In this document: positions 8,797-16,220 of the stretch, in pieces | Position numbering within the stretch: position 1 is the first letter of the stretch | How the letters are laid out: each line of letters begins with the position of its first letter | From: an uncultured Clostridia bacterium | GTDB lineage: Bacteria; Bacillota; Clostridia; Christensenellales; UBA1242 | NCBI GenBank assembly: GCA_944384465.1 | Contig: CALWTK010000001.1 | Span: forward strand, 91,465-155,464 | DNA: 64,000 bases | Reading direction: 5' to 3' | Made by a program: the position numbers and the translations under genes | Notes under the pieces: generated by a model | Seen by the model: only the letters and a program-made list of their open reading frames with translations | What the model was told of the DNA's origin: nothing | Databases searched by the model: none

Positions 8797-9417
8797 TACC
8801 CCTCCTATTTAGATATATTATAATATAAATTGTCGTAAAAGTCATTTATTTTGAACAATTTTTGGAAATTTGTAAAATAAAAATTTTGTGATAACGATTC
8901 AAAACTGAAGACATATTGAGCAATTTTTTTAATTTTGTATTTTAGTTTAAAAGCAATACAAATTATTATATTAATTTAAATTAAAACAAGAAAAATAATT
9001 GTATTACTTAGTTACATGGCAACATTTTCAATCTCTGTAATTATAGCTATAAACTTGCATTTAATTATACAGGCTTTATATCTAACCTTTTTTTAATAAT
9101 ATTAAATTATCTATAGTCTTTTAAGCATTTATTAAATATTAATACTCTTACAGTATCAATATAATATACTTTTTTATTTTATTTAATAATTATTTAATAA
9201 TTATCTATTAAAATTATTAATAGAATTTTTAGTGTATTGTATGATATATACAAAAAATTTTGAAAAATCTAGATGTTACACATAAAATTCAACATTTAGT
9301 TTATAATAAAATTGATATTATCAATAATGTCAATGAAAAAAACAAAAAATTAAAAATTTATTTAATTGATTTGTTTATTAAATTTCTACAATATAATTTT
9401 TAAAAAAGGAGAAAAAT
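8797..9417. other. 621-bp AT-rich intergenic region
   Basis: No open frame of interest. It holds the promoter region of the fucO operon on one side and the lipoprotein gene on the other. An 11-bp tandem direct repeat (ATTTAATAATT twice) is at 9181-9202. A TATAAT at 9302-9307 is the best -10 for the lipoprotein gene, followed at once by the dyad at 9311-9325. No riboswitch or RNA fold could be recognised. Confidence 0.6.
9311..9325. repeat. Perfect dyad at predicted start point of the repeat lipoprotein gene
   Basis: ATTGATA-T-TATCAAT is a perfect 7-1-7 inverted repeat 3 bp after a TATAAT box, where a bound protein could block transcription. It resembles an FNR half-site pair (TTGAT/ATCAA) but with a 3-bp rather than 4-bp gap, so assignment to a regulator is not possible. 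Confidence 0.35.
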
Positions 9418-10947
9418 ATGAAAAAATTAGCACTCGACATGAAAAAAATTGCTGTTTTATTAATTGTCACCGCTCTTATTATCACATCTGTATTTGTATT
9501 ATCCGCTTGCGGTGATGACAACAATGAGAATAACAATAACAACAATACGAATTCCAATTTGTATAACATTGATTTTAACGGAAATATTGCTGGAGAAAAA
9601 TACAATGTTGCAGGCACTAGTTGGGAACAATCTCATGAAGACGGGTTCGAAGCGGTCTACACTCTTGTTGGTGAAGTCCCTTACAACAAAGCTGTAGCTG
9701 ATCAAATGGGTTACACTGATGGTAGAGAAAACTTCGCTCTCATTAGATTTACTTCTGACGTCGTAAATAAAGTGAACTATGACGAGGCAACGCAAGATGG
9801 CTTCTATGCTGAGATCACCAATTTCTACGGCACCGACCACCAAGCTGAACCCTCTATCAAGCATGGCGGATTCTCTTCTGGCAATGCCACCACTTCTCAA
9901 ACGACCTATTTCTTGTACCAAGGCGTTGACGACACTGTACGTACTATGACAGTGAAAATCAGTTTTGATGGTACAGAAGAAAACGCGCGTCTATACAAAT
10001 TCGTAATCGACCCAACTAACTACACTCTTGAAGCTCGTCCTATCCTATACAACATTGATTTTAACGGAAATATTGTTGGAGAAAAATACAATGTTGCAGG
10101 CACTAGTTGGGAACAAGCTCATGAAGACGGGTTCGAAGCGGTCTACACTCTTGTTGGTGAAGTCCCTTACAACAAAGCTGTCGCTGACCAAATGGGTTAC
10201 ACTGATGGTAGAGAAAACTTCGCTCTCATCAGATTTACTTCTGACGTCGTAAACAAAGTGAACTATGACGAAGCCACACAAGAAGGTTTCTATGCTGAAA
10301 TCACCAATTTCTACGGCACCGACCACCAAGCTGAACCTTCTATCAAGCATGGCGGATTCTCTTCTGGCAATGCCACCACTTCTCAAACGACCTATTTCTT
10401 GTACCAAGGCGTTGACGACATTGTTCGCACAATGACAGTGAAAATCAGTTTTGATGGTACAGAAGAAAACGCGCGTCTATACAAATTCGTAATCGACCCA
10501 GCTAACTACACTCTTGAATCTGCTCCAGCATTGCAAGTAGTGAATTCACCTGTATCAATCAGCGATGTTGAATTTGAAAATGCTGTAGATTTTAGTATCA
10601 CTGAAATTGAACCTAATAGATATATTGCCAACGGAAATGTAGCTACTATGACTGCTGAACATGCAGAAGCATTTTGGGCAGGAGTCGCTAAAGCGGGTGA
10701 TAAATATGTTATCTTGCACCTAACCTTTGACGCAAATTCAACTATAAAATATGGATTTGTGGACAATCTAGACACTGATTTATCTGACACAGCAAAATCT
10801 TTTGAAGCAAACGGCATGACAAGTGAAGACTTCATATTGCGTGTAAATCCAGACTCTTCGAATATGATCTGGAAAGTAGAAGTTAGCAATGGCGCTAATA
10901 CAACGACATATACAGTAGATATGAGCAATTTAACTTATAGTTTATAA
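9418..10947 (+). CDS. Lipoprotein with two near-identical 162-residue tandem units
   Basis: A 509-residue exported lipoprotein with signal peptide and lipobox LSAC, then a short Asn-rich linker. Residues about 49-210 and 211-367 are two copies of one unit beginning LYNIDFNGNI and ending FVIDPTNYTLE, almost identical in protein and DNA. A third, diverged domain (about 372-509) keeps the same style (VILHLTFDANS, NLTYSL). Domain function is unrecognised; beta-rich adhesin or binding modules are plausible. SD AAAGGAG is 5 nt before ATG; a second in-frame ATG eight codons on would also give a signal peptide. Confidence 0.85.
   Translation: MKKLALDMKKIAVLLIVTALIITSVFVLSACGDDNNENNNNNNTNSNLYNIDFNGNIAGEKYNVAGTSWEQSHEDGFEAVYTLVGEVPYNKAVADQMGYTDGRENFALIRFTSDVVNKVNYDEATQDGFYAEITNFYGTDHQAEPSIKHGGFSSGNATTSQTTYFLYQGVDDTVRTMTVKISFDGTEENARLYKFVIDPTNYTLEARPILYNIDFNGNIVGEKYNVAGTSWEQAHEDGFEAVYTLVGEVPYNKAVADQMGYTDGRENFALIRFTSDVVNKVNYDEATQEGFYAEITNFYGTDHQAEPSIKHGGFSSGNATTSQTTYFLYQGVDDIVRTMTVKISFDGTEENARLYKFVIDPANYTLESAPALQVVNSPVSISDVEFENAVDFSITEIEPNRYIANGNVATMTAEHAEAFWAGVAKAGDKYVILHLTFDANSTIKYGFVDNLDTDLSDTAKSFEANGMTSEDFILRVNPDSSNMIWKVEVSNGANTTTYTVDMSNLTYSL
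9562..10519 (+). repeat. 486-bp tandem in-gene duplication
   Basis: Copy 1 runs about 9562-10047 and copy 2 about 10048-10519, exactly 486 bp (162 codons) apart. Long stretches are identical at the nucleotide level, with scattered, mostly silent differences (for example GATGGC versus GAAGGT), which points to recent duplication or gene conversion. Confidence 0.95.
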
Positions 10948-10950
10948 GGC

Positions 10951-10981
10951 AAAAAAATCTAGTTAAATAACTAGATTTTTT
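10951..10981. terminator. Bidirectional terminator
   Basis: AAAAAATCTAGTT / AACTAGATTTTTT, a perfect 13-bp stem with an AAAT loop, serves the lipoprotein gene and the convergent gltX. Confidence 0.9.
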
Positions 10982-12638
10982 ATTTCGCCAAATATTTTAT
11001 CAACTTATTTATGCGCCATTTGCACTCTTCCATCCCTAAAATTTTCATGATGGAATAGAGTTCTGGGCTATTCTCACTGCCAGTGATTGATATTCGCACG
11101 AATTTTGATGCAGTGGCGACATTTCCCGCGTACATTGTTGGGACCTGCTTATACAATTTGTTGTCTACAAAGTTATGTCTATTAGCTACTTCCTTTAGAT
11201 TGTCAAACCAGTCCTGGTTGCTGGCTAATTCGGTGTATTGTTCCTGATAGTCCTTCAAAAATGCTACAAGATCATCTTTGCTCTCGACTCCGTCAACATT
11301 AAATACGGGCTCAAAATTAGGTAATACATATTTATATAAATCCAAAACTTCACTAAAATATGTGATGTCTTTTCTAGGGCGGTCCCCGCCACGATCTATA
11401 GACAATATTTGTAGAAGTTTTTGTTTATTTGAAGATAATATGTCCACTTTTGCTTTGTCCCACTCACTCGCCCACTTGACAGTCTCGTCATATACTTCTT
11501 CAGCGGTCATTTTAGAAATAATTGTTTTTGATATATCGTTCAATTTCATAAAGTCGAACAGTGGACTACTCACACCAATTTTTTTCAAACTAAAAGGAAA
11601 TTCTGTATATGGCAGAGTAGGATTATTCTTTCTCCAAATTTCAAAGTCGCTATTGAGTAGCGTGAGAAGATACTCTATCACCGCCACAATAGGATACCCT
11701 TTCTCCAGGAAATAACTGACGTTAGCAAAAGGATCCTTTCTTTTACTCAATTTTCGCTTGTTCCCACTTTCTTCATCCAAAATACAGATGTTAGGCGTGT
11801 GTGCATATTTAAACGGCTTGAACCCAAACGCTCTATTTAGTTCAATATGAACAGGCAGCGATTGGTACCAGTCCTGCCCGCGGACAATTATAGTGGTCTT
11901 CATCAAATGGTCGTCAACAACGTGCGCAAAAGCATAGACAGGTACGCCGTTGGATTTTATCAAAATATCATCCCTTGCATTTTCGCGCAGGTCACGCTTG
12001 CCCATTATCTCATCTTTGAATTCATGTGTCTTCTGTATGTCGCCCGTGCTCTTCAGTCTCAAAGCAAAGGATTTTCCCTGCTCTAAATTTGCTTTTATCT
12101 CATCCAAAGTAAGATCTCTGCATGAGTCCTTTACTTCTAAGTCTGAAGACTCATTCAATTCTTTTTCTCGCCTTTTCAGGATTTCATCTTTGCCTGAGGC
12201 TGATGCGCAAAAACAAGGGAACGCTCTTCCCAATCTCACCAATTCATGTGCAAAGGCATTATAAATATCCAATCTGTTTGATTGAACGTACGGTCCATAC
12301 TTTCCTATCTCTTCCTGACCACCACGATAACCCTCGTCTGGCTTTAGTCCAAAGCGGACTAGCATGTCGTACGCAATCTCTCCTGCATTCTTTATTTCAC
12401 GTTTCGCATCAGTATCTTCTAGACGCAAATAGAAAATCCCATTCGTAACGTTTGCCAACAACCTGTGTATCAGCGCCTGCATTAGATGACCTATATGCAA
12501 ATAACCTGTTGGACTAGGTCCAAGTCTTGTCACTTCGCCATTGACATCTCTATCTTTGTATTTTTCAAAATAATAGGACACATCCTTGACATTTGGATAT
12601 AATAGATCCGCTAGTTCAGCAAATTCCTTTTCCGTCAT
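10980..12638 (-). CDS. gltX: Glutamyl-tRNA synthetase
   Basis: A 552-residue class I synthetase charging tRNA-Glu (and, if non-discriminating, tRNA-Gln). It has RLGPSPTGYLHIGH with the HIGH motif (about residue 40), the KLSKRKD form of KMSKS (about residue 305), and a helical anticodon-binding C-terminus. The ATG at 12638 is preferred over GTG at 12641 because AGGAG lies 8 nt before it. The start abuts the stop of the upstream lipoprotein gene, so all three genes from 14607 form one unit. It is somewhat longer than typical GluRS. Confidence 0.94.
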   Translation of the reverse strand: MTEKEFAELADLLYPNVKDVSYYFEKYKDRDVNGEVTRLGPSPTGYLHIGHLMQALIHRLLANVTNGIFYLRLEDTDAKREIKNAGEIAYDMLVRFGLKPDEGYRGGQEEIGKYGPYVQSNRLDIYNAFAHELVRLGRAFPCFCASASGKDEILKRREKELNESSDLEVKDSCRDLTLDEIKANLEQGKSFALRLKSTGDIQKTHEFKDEIMGKRDLRENARDDILIKSNGVPVYAFAHVVDDHLMKTTIIVRGQDWYQSLPVHIELNRAFGFKPFKYAHTPNICILDEESGNKRKLSKRKDPFANVSYFLEKGYPIVAVIEYLLTLLNSDFEIWRKNNPTLPYTEFPFSLKKIGVSSPLFDFMKLNDISKTIISKMTAEEVYDETVKWASEWDKAKVDILSSNKQKLLQILSIDRGGDRPRKDITYFSEVLDLYKYVLPNFEPVFNVDGVESKDDLVAFLKDYQEQYTELASNQDWFDNLKEVANRHNFVDNKLYKQVPTMYAGNVATASKFVRISITGSENSPELYSIMKILGMEECKWRINKLIKYLAK

Positions 12639-12640
12639 CA

Positions 12641-13750
12641 CTAAACTCCTATACTGGACAAAATTTCGACCAGCACATTGTTATAATTATCTAGCAAAAC
12701 TTTGTGATTGTCTATTATTTCAACGCAAATCAACTCATAAGTGGTCGCGTTGACGTCATCAATGATTACAGTATAGACAATATCAGCTCTAGCTTGATTA
12801 TACATATCCAAATCATTGTATAATGCTGCTTGTACATTATATAATTCTATTGCTAAATTATAGAAGTTTTGCTTCAAAGTGGCGGACGAATTTATAGTAG
12901 AAGCGATTGATGGATCAAAAGACTTGTCAATGTCTGCGACCTGTGCCATATAAGTTGAATAGTTTTCTTCCAAAGATGCGAACACTCCATTCACTTGTGT
13001 AGTATATGCTGTCGACAATTTTCCGCCACTAACATATAATTCAGTATAAATTTCAGTCAAATTAGCTATCTGTAATTTCAATTTTGCATTCAAATTTGAT
13101 GTCACACTCAAAGCATCAAAGTCATCTACACTTTGATCATAATAATTTGGATTAGCATTATTCAACGCATAATCAAAGTAAATTTCAGCCAACGTATCGG
13201 TCAAAGCGTACACTGAAGAAAATAACATATCATAACTATCAAAAAGGTTTTTCAGCCTTGTCATGCATGACTCGTTCGTGATATCCACATTAGAGTTGAT
13301 GTTGAACCTCAAGCGTTCCGCCACCATATTGATGTCCGCATCCACAGTCCTCAAAGCAGCATTGAAGTTGTCTAAATTTTGTTTCAATTCATTTTTCAAG
13401 CTCTGTGGAGCTTCAATACTATCTGTCGAACATATATCGATATAATTATACACAAAAGACATGCTATTGCTAAATAAAGGATTATAATAAGTCCCTAAAT
13501 AAGTATAAGGAACAGTGGTGTTGATAGCATTAGTAAAATATTGTTCATCTTGATAGACAAAATTGGAATAATCAAATTCAAATTCATTATCAATAGTCAG
13601 ATTGACATTTTCATAATTGTTGGCGATTGAATAAAAGTCATTTGAAAGATTAGTTAGACTATAATCGTTGTCATCCCCGCACGCAGTGAAAATCAAAGCT
13701 CCTGGTATTAGGAACAAACACAATATTAAACTCAACACTCTTTTTTTCAT
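12641..13750 (-). CDS. Helical lipoprotein of unknown function
   Basis: A 369-residue lipoprotein: signal peptide with lipobox FTAC, then an all-helical, Asn/Tyr/Leu-rich extracellular part with no known motif. It follows the 284-residue exported protein by 2 bp and runs into gltX. Both exported proteins share a similar size of helices and composition, so they may be distant paralogues or partners. Not recognised; no catalytic residues evident. Confidence 0.8.
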   Translation of the reverse strand: MKKRVLSLILCLFLIPGALIFTACGDDNDYSLTNLSNDFYSIANNYENVNLTIDNEFEFDYSNFVYQDEQYFTNAINTTVPYTYLGTYYNPLFSNSMSFVYNYIDICSTDSIEAPQSLKNELKQNLDNFNAALRTVDADINMVAERLRFNINSNVDITNESCMTRLKNLFDSYDMLFSSVYALTDTLAEIYFDYALNNANPNYYDQSVDDFDALSVTSNLNAKLKLQIANLTEIYTELYVSGGKLSTAYTTQVNGVFASLEENYSTYMAQVADIDKSFDPSIASTINSSATLKQNFYNLAIELYNVQAALYNDLDMYNQARADIVYTVIIDDVNATTYELICVEIIDNHKVLLDNYNNVLVEILSSIGV

Positions 13751-13752
13751 AT

Positions 13753-14607
13753 CTACATCCCAAAAATTTCTCTAAAATAATATGCCACTCTCTGTTCATT
13801 TGTAGAATTATTGTCAATACTAGTCGTGTTGTTTACAATCCTAGCAAAGTCTGCTGCCAAATCCGTCTCGTTGCATTGAGAATAATATTCAATGAAATTG
13901 TTATTCAAATATGAATAGTCACCGGCAGACGAATTGTTGGTGTTCAAATATCCGTTTTCAAATTGCAAATAAGTATTCACAAGGTTGATATTCGCGCTAT
14001 TTGCTATCTGCCTCAATCCGTTGATATTATTAGTGACATTAGTGAAAGTATTGGTAACAATATTTATATATAGGTCAATCATGCTAAATTTTATATCCGC
14101 ATTAGCATAAGGTAATATATTAACAATTTCTGAATTGATTATATTCATCAAGTCCGCATATGCCACAATATAAGAACACAGCGCATCATAAAGTTCGTTC
14201 GACCCCGTCATCCTGTCAAAAGACGCACTGTCGCATTTCACAATATACTCATCCATGATGGCGTCAATACTATCTTGCAATGAATATATAGCATCCAACC
14301 TATCTACTATTCTATCCTCATCTATTCCCTTTTCTTTAGCGTGTATCAGATAATAGTTCAAAATCGTGGTCATTTCATTCATCTTTGAATCTGTCGTGAT
14401 AATTAAATCAAATCTAGAATTAGCTAGTCCATTCACACGCTCTATCTTGGCGTCAAAATCTTTATTTTTGACACCATATACAAATTCGCTAACTGATGCC
14501 GATGCGTCGATCTGATCTCTCATATGGGAGTAAAAGAAATAACAAGTACCTGCTACCGCCCCAACGACTAAAACAATGATCACCAACACCTTCAAAAACT
14601 TTTTCAT
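13753..14607 (-). CDS. Single-pass membrane protein, helical extracellular domain
   Basis: A 284-residue protein with a positively charged start, one membrane helix (about residues 5-26) and a long helical ectodomain containing two Cys far apart. No family was recognised. It is the first gene of a unit with the helical lipoprotein and gltX. Its promoter is a perfect consensus (TTGACA-17-TATAAT) placed so that transcription should begin at the ATG itself, with no Shine-Dalgarno site. Confidence 0.78.
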   Translation of the reverse strand: MKKFLKVLVIIVLVVGAVAGTCYFFYSHMRDQIDASASVSEFVYGVKNKDFDAKIERVNGLANSRFDLIITTDSKMNEMTTILNYYLIHAKEKGIDEDRIVDRLDAIYSLQDSIDAIMDEYIVKCDSASFDRMTGSNELYDALCSYIVAYADLMNIINSEIVNILPYANADIKFSMIDLYINIVTNTFTNVTNNINGLRQIANSANINLVNTYLQFENGYLNTNNSSAGDYSYLNNNFIEYYSQCNETDLAADFARIVNNTTSIDNNSTNEQRVAYYFREIFGM

Positions 14608-14642
14608 GTTTTAATTATAATATTTTCAAAAATGATTGTCAA
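14608..14642 (-). promoter_or_regulatory. Consensus leaderless promoter of the 284-residue protein/gltX unit
   Basis: On the minus strand TTGACA (14642-14637), 17 bp, TATAAT (14619-14614), then TAAAAC and ATG. Both hexamers are perfect sigma-A consensus. The 6-nt gap puts +1 on the A of ATG. Confidence 0.85.
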
Positions 14643-14695
14643 TAATATTTATAAATTAACAATATTTTACAGCTTGTAAACAATATGAAATTTCT

Positions 14696-14729
14696 TTGAT
14701 AAAATTTTTAAATGTGCTATACTAAAAAT
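14696..14729 (+). promoter_or_regulatory. Leaderless extended -10 promoter of the SDR gene
   Basis: TTGATA (14696-14701), 16 bp, TG-C extended -10 and TATACT (14718-14723), then 6 nt to ATG at 14730. It overlaps an upstream in-frame ATG (14712), which therefore cannot be the start of the main protein. Confidence 0.75.
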
Positions 14730-15449
14730 ATGAAAAACATTCTAATCACGGGAGCAAATGGTGGGATCGGTTCTGCCATAGCAAAAAAATTGGCAAGCAA
14801 AAACACTCGCCTATTTTTAATCTACCACAACAATAAAGATATATTAGACAACATCAGGCAAACTCACTCATCAGAAATATACCTATATCAGTGTAATTTG
14901 ACAAAAGAAAAAGAGATAAAAGCATTAATTGATGATATCATATACAAATTCAAAAAAATTGATGTCCTGATCAATGCGCATGGGGTGTCCCTGTTCCAAC
15001 AGATACAGGACACGAGCGAAAAAGATTACAATCATATATTCGACACCAATTTCAAAAGCATTGTGTTCACAATCAAGCATGTGGCAAAGCATATGATCAG
15101 CGAAAAATACGGAAATATCATAAATATTTCTTCTATGTGGGGGAATGTAGGCGCCAGCATGGAAAGCATATACTCCGCAGCAAAAGGCGCACTAAACACG
15201 CTCACATTGTCTCTTGCGAAAGAATTGGGACCAAGCAACATATGCGTCAACGCGATTTGTCCCGGACTGATTGACACCAAGATGAACGCAAAACTAGATA
15301 GCTCAGCGATCTCGGAGATCGTAAACTCTACACCATTGAATAGAATAGGCAGTCCAGACGACGTTGCAAAAATCGTGAAATTTTTAGCGTTAGACTCAAG
15401 TTTTATCACCGGACAAATAATAACCGTAGACGGCGGATTCTCACTTTAA
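14730..15449 (+). CDS. Short-chain dehydrogenase/reductase (FabG-like)
   Basis: A 239-residue classical SDR. It shows the NAD(P) motif TGANGGIGSAIA at the N-terminus, NAHG (about residue 80), catalytic Ser in INISSMWG (about residue 132), and YSAAK (Tyr/Lys, about residues 146-150), ending with the FabG-like ITGQIITVDGGFSL. Likely a 3-oxoacyl-ACP reductase-type enzyme, but substrate is open because no fatty-acid genes are nearby. The start at 14730 is chosen over 14712 from SDR N-terminal length and from the promoter position. It is a single-gene unit. Confidence 0.9.
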   Translation: MKNILITGANGGIGSAIAKKLASKNTRLFLIYHNNKDILDNIRQTHSSEIYLYQCNLTKEKEIKALIDDIIYKFKKIDVLINAHGVSLFQQIQDTSEKDYNHIFDTNFKSIVFTIKHVAKHMISEKYGNIINISSMWGNVGASMESIYSAAKGALNTLTLSLAKELGPSNICVNAICPGLIDTKMNAKLDSSAISEIVNSTPLNRIGSPDDVAKIVKFLALDSSFITGQIITVDGGFSL

Positions 15450-15628
15450 ACGTGCTGATTAAGGGGGAAATTACATAATATCATACGCTCCAGATGACCT
15501 TCGTACTTTGGTGAGATTGAGTTTTTTGTTTTAATTTTTTATAAAATTTCATATTTTTTTTGATATATTTATTAAAAAATTACAATAAAATCATTTTTAT
15601 ATAAAAATTATATACAAATAACAAAATT
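15450..15628. other. Intergenic tail after the SDR gene
   Basis: The first 70 bp (about 15450-15518) are more GC-rich than the flanks and end in a T-rich tract; an imperfect hairpin (CTCC...ACC with GGTGAG) could be a weak terminator. No RNA family was recognised. The rest is AT-rich. Confidence 0.35.
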
Positions 15629-15660
15629 TAAAAAAAGATAGTGCTCACTATCTTTTTTTT
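15629..15660. terminator. Terminator of the P-ATPase/TM-protein side
   Basis: AAAAAAGATAGT / ACTATCTTTTTT with a GCTC loop, T-runs both ways, 18 bp beyond the stop of the 152-residue membrane protein. Confidence 0.85.
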
Positions 15661-15678
15661 GTCACTAATTTATAAACT

Positions 15679-16137
15679 CTAGTCGTTATTTTTATTTGCT
15701 ATTTTTGCATTCAATTCATCTTCACTGGTAGCGTGTTCTACCAACTTTTCACCCACGCACCAACTGGCAATCATATATCCAGTAGTCATCAAAGAGATCA
15801 ATGATATGGATATAAACAAATTGAAGTAATCAGTAGCAAGCCCATCCGCTCCAGCGTTGATGACATACAATATGACCGCCATAATCACGGCCAACACACT
15901 CAAGATATACACTATCCAACCAGAGATTGCCTTTGCTTCATGTGAAGACGTACATATGATGTCAAAAATCAACACGCCAATCACCAAGCCTGACCAAATA
16001 AAGTAAATCACTTTAGCCCACATCACAACATCTTTTACCACAAGAGCAAAGATAAAGAAGCCTACATTCACTAGCGCCAGGGCGATCAAAGTATAGTAGA
16101 CGATGGTAGATAGAATTCTCTTATCTCTAACACTCAT
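15679..16137 (-). CDS. Four-TM membrane protein, unknown
   Basis: A 152-residue protein with four predicted membrane helices (about residues 12-32, 39-60, 72-92, 103-125) and a charged cytosolic C-terminus. No family recognised. It has its own strong SD (AGGAGG) and lies downstream of the P-type ATPase, separated by that gene's terminator, so it may be independently transcribed. Confidence 0.75.
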   Translation of the reverse strand: MSVRDKRILSTIVYYTLIALALVNVGFFIFALVVKDVVMWAKVIYFIWSGLVIGVLIFDIICTSSHEAKAISGWIVYILSVLAVIMAVILYVINAGADGLATDYFNLFISISLISLMTTGYMIASWCVGEKLVEHATSEDELNAKIANKNND

Positions 16138-16191
16138 AATTCCTCCTTGTAAATATTTTTGACAAACTAAAAAGATTTATGCGTTTCAAAC

Positions 16192-16220
16192 AAAAAAGAA
16201 CGAAATTAGCTTCGTTCTTT
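16192..16220 (-). terminator. Terminator overlapping the P-ATPase stop
   Basis: AAAGAACGAA / TTCGTTCTTT with a 6-nt loop and T-run on the minus strand. The 5' arm encodes the last residues KER of the ATPase and the stop codon lies in the loop. Confidence 0.85.

Noticed and set aside
14712..14729. Upstream ATG for the SDR protein
   Set aside because: It lies inside the -10/-35 spacer of the promoter and would add residues not seen in SDRs.
15450..15530. Possible riboswitch or small RNA after the SDR gene
   Set aside because: Helices are imperfect and no known riboswitch core is present; it lies downstream, not upstream, of a gene.
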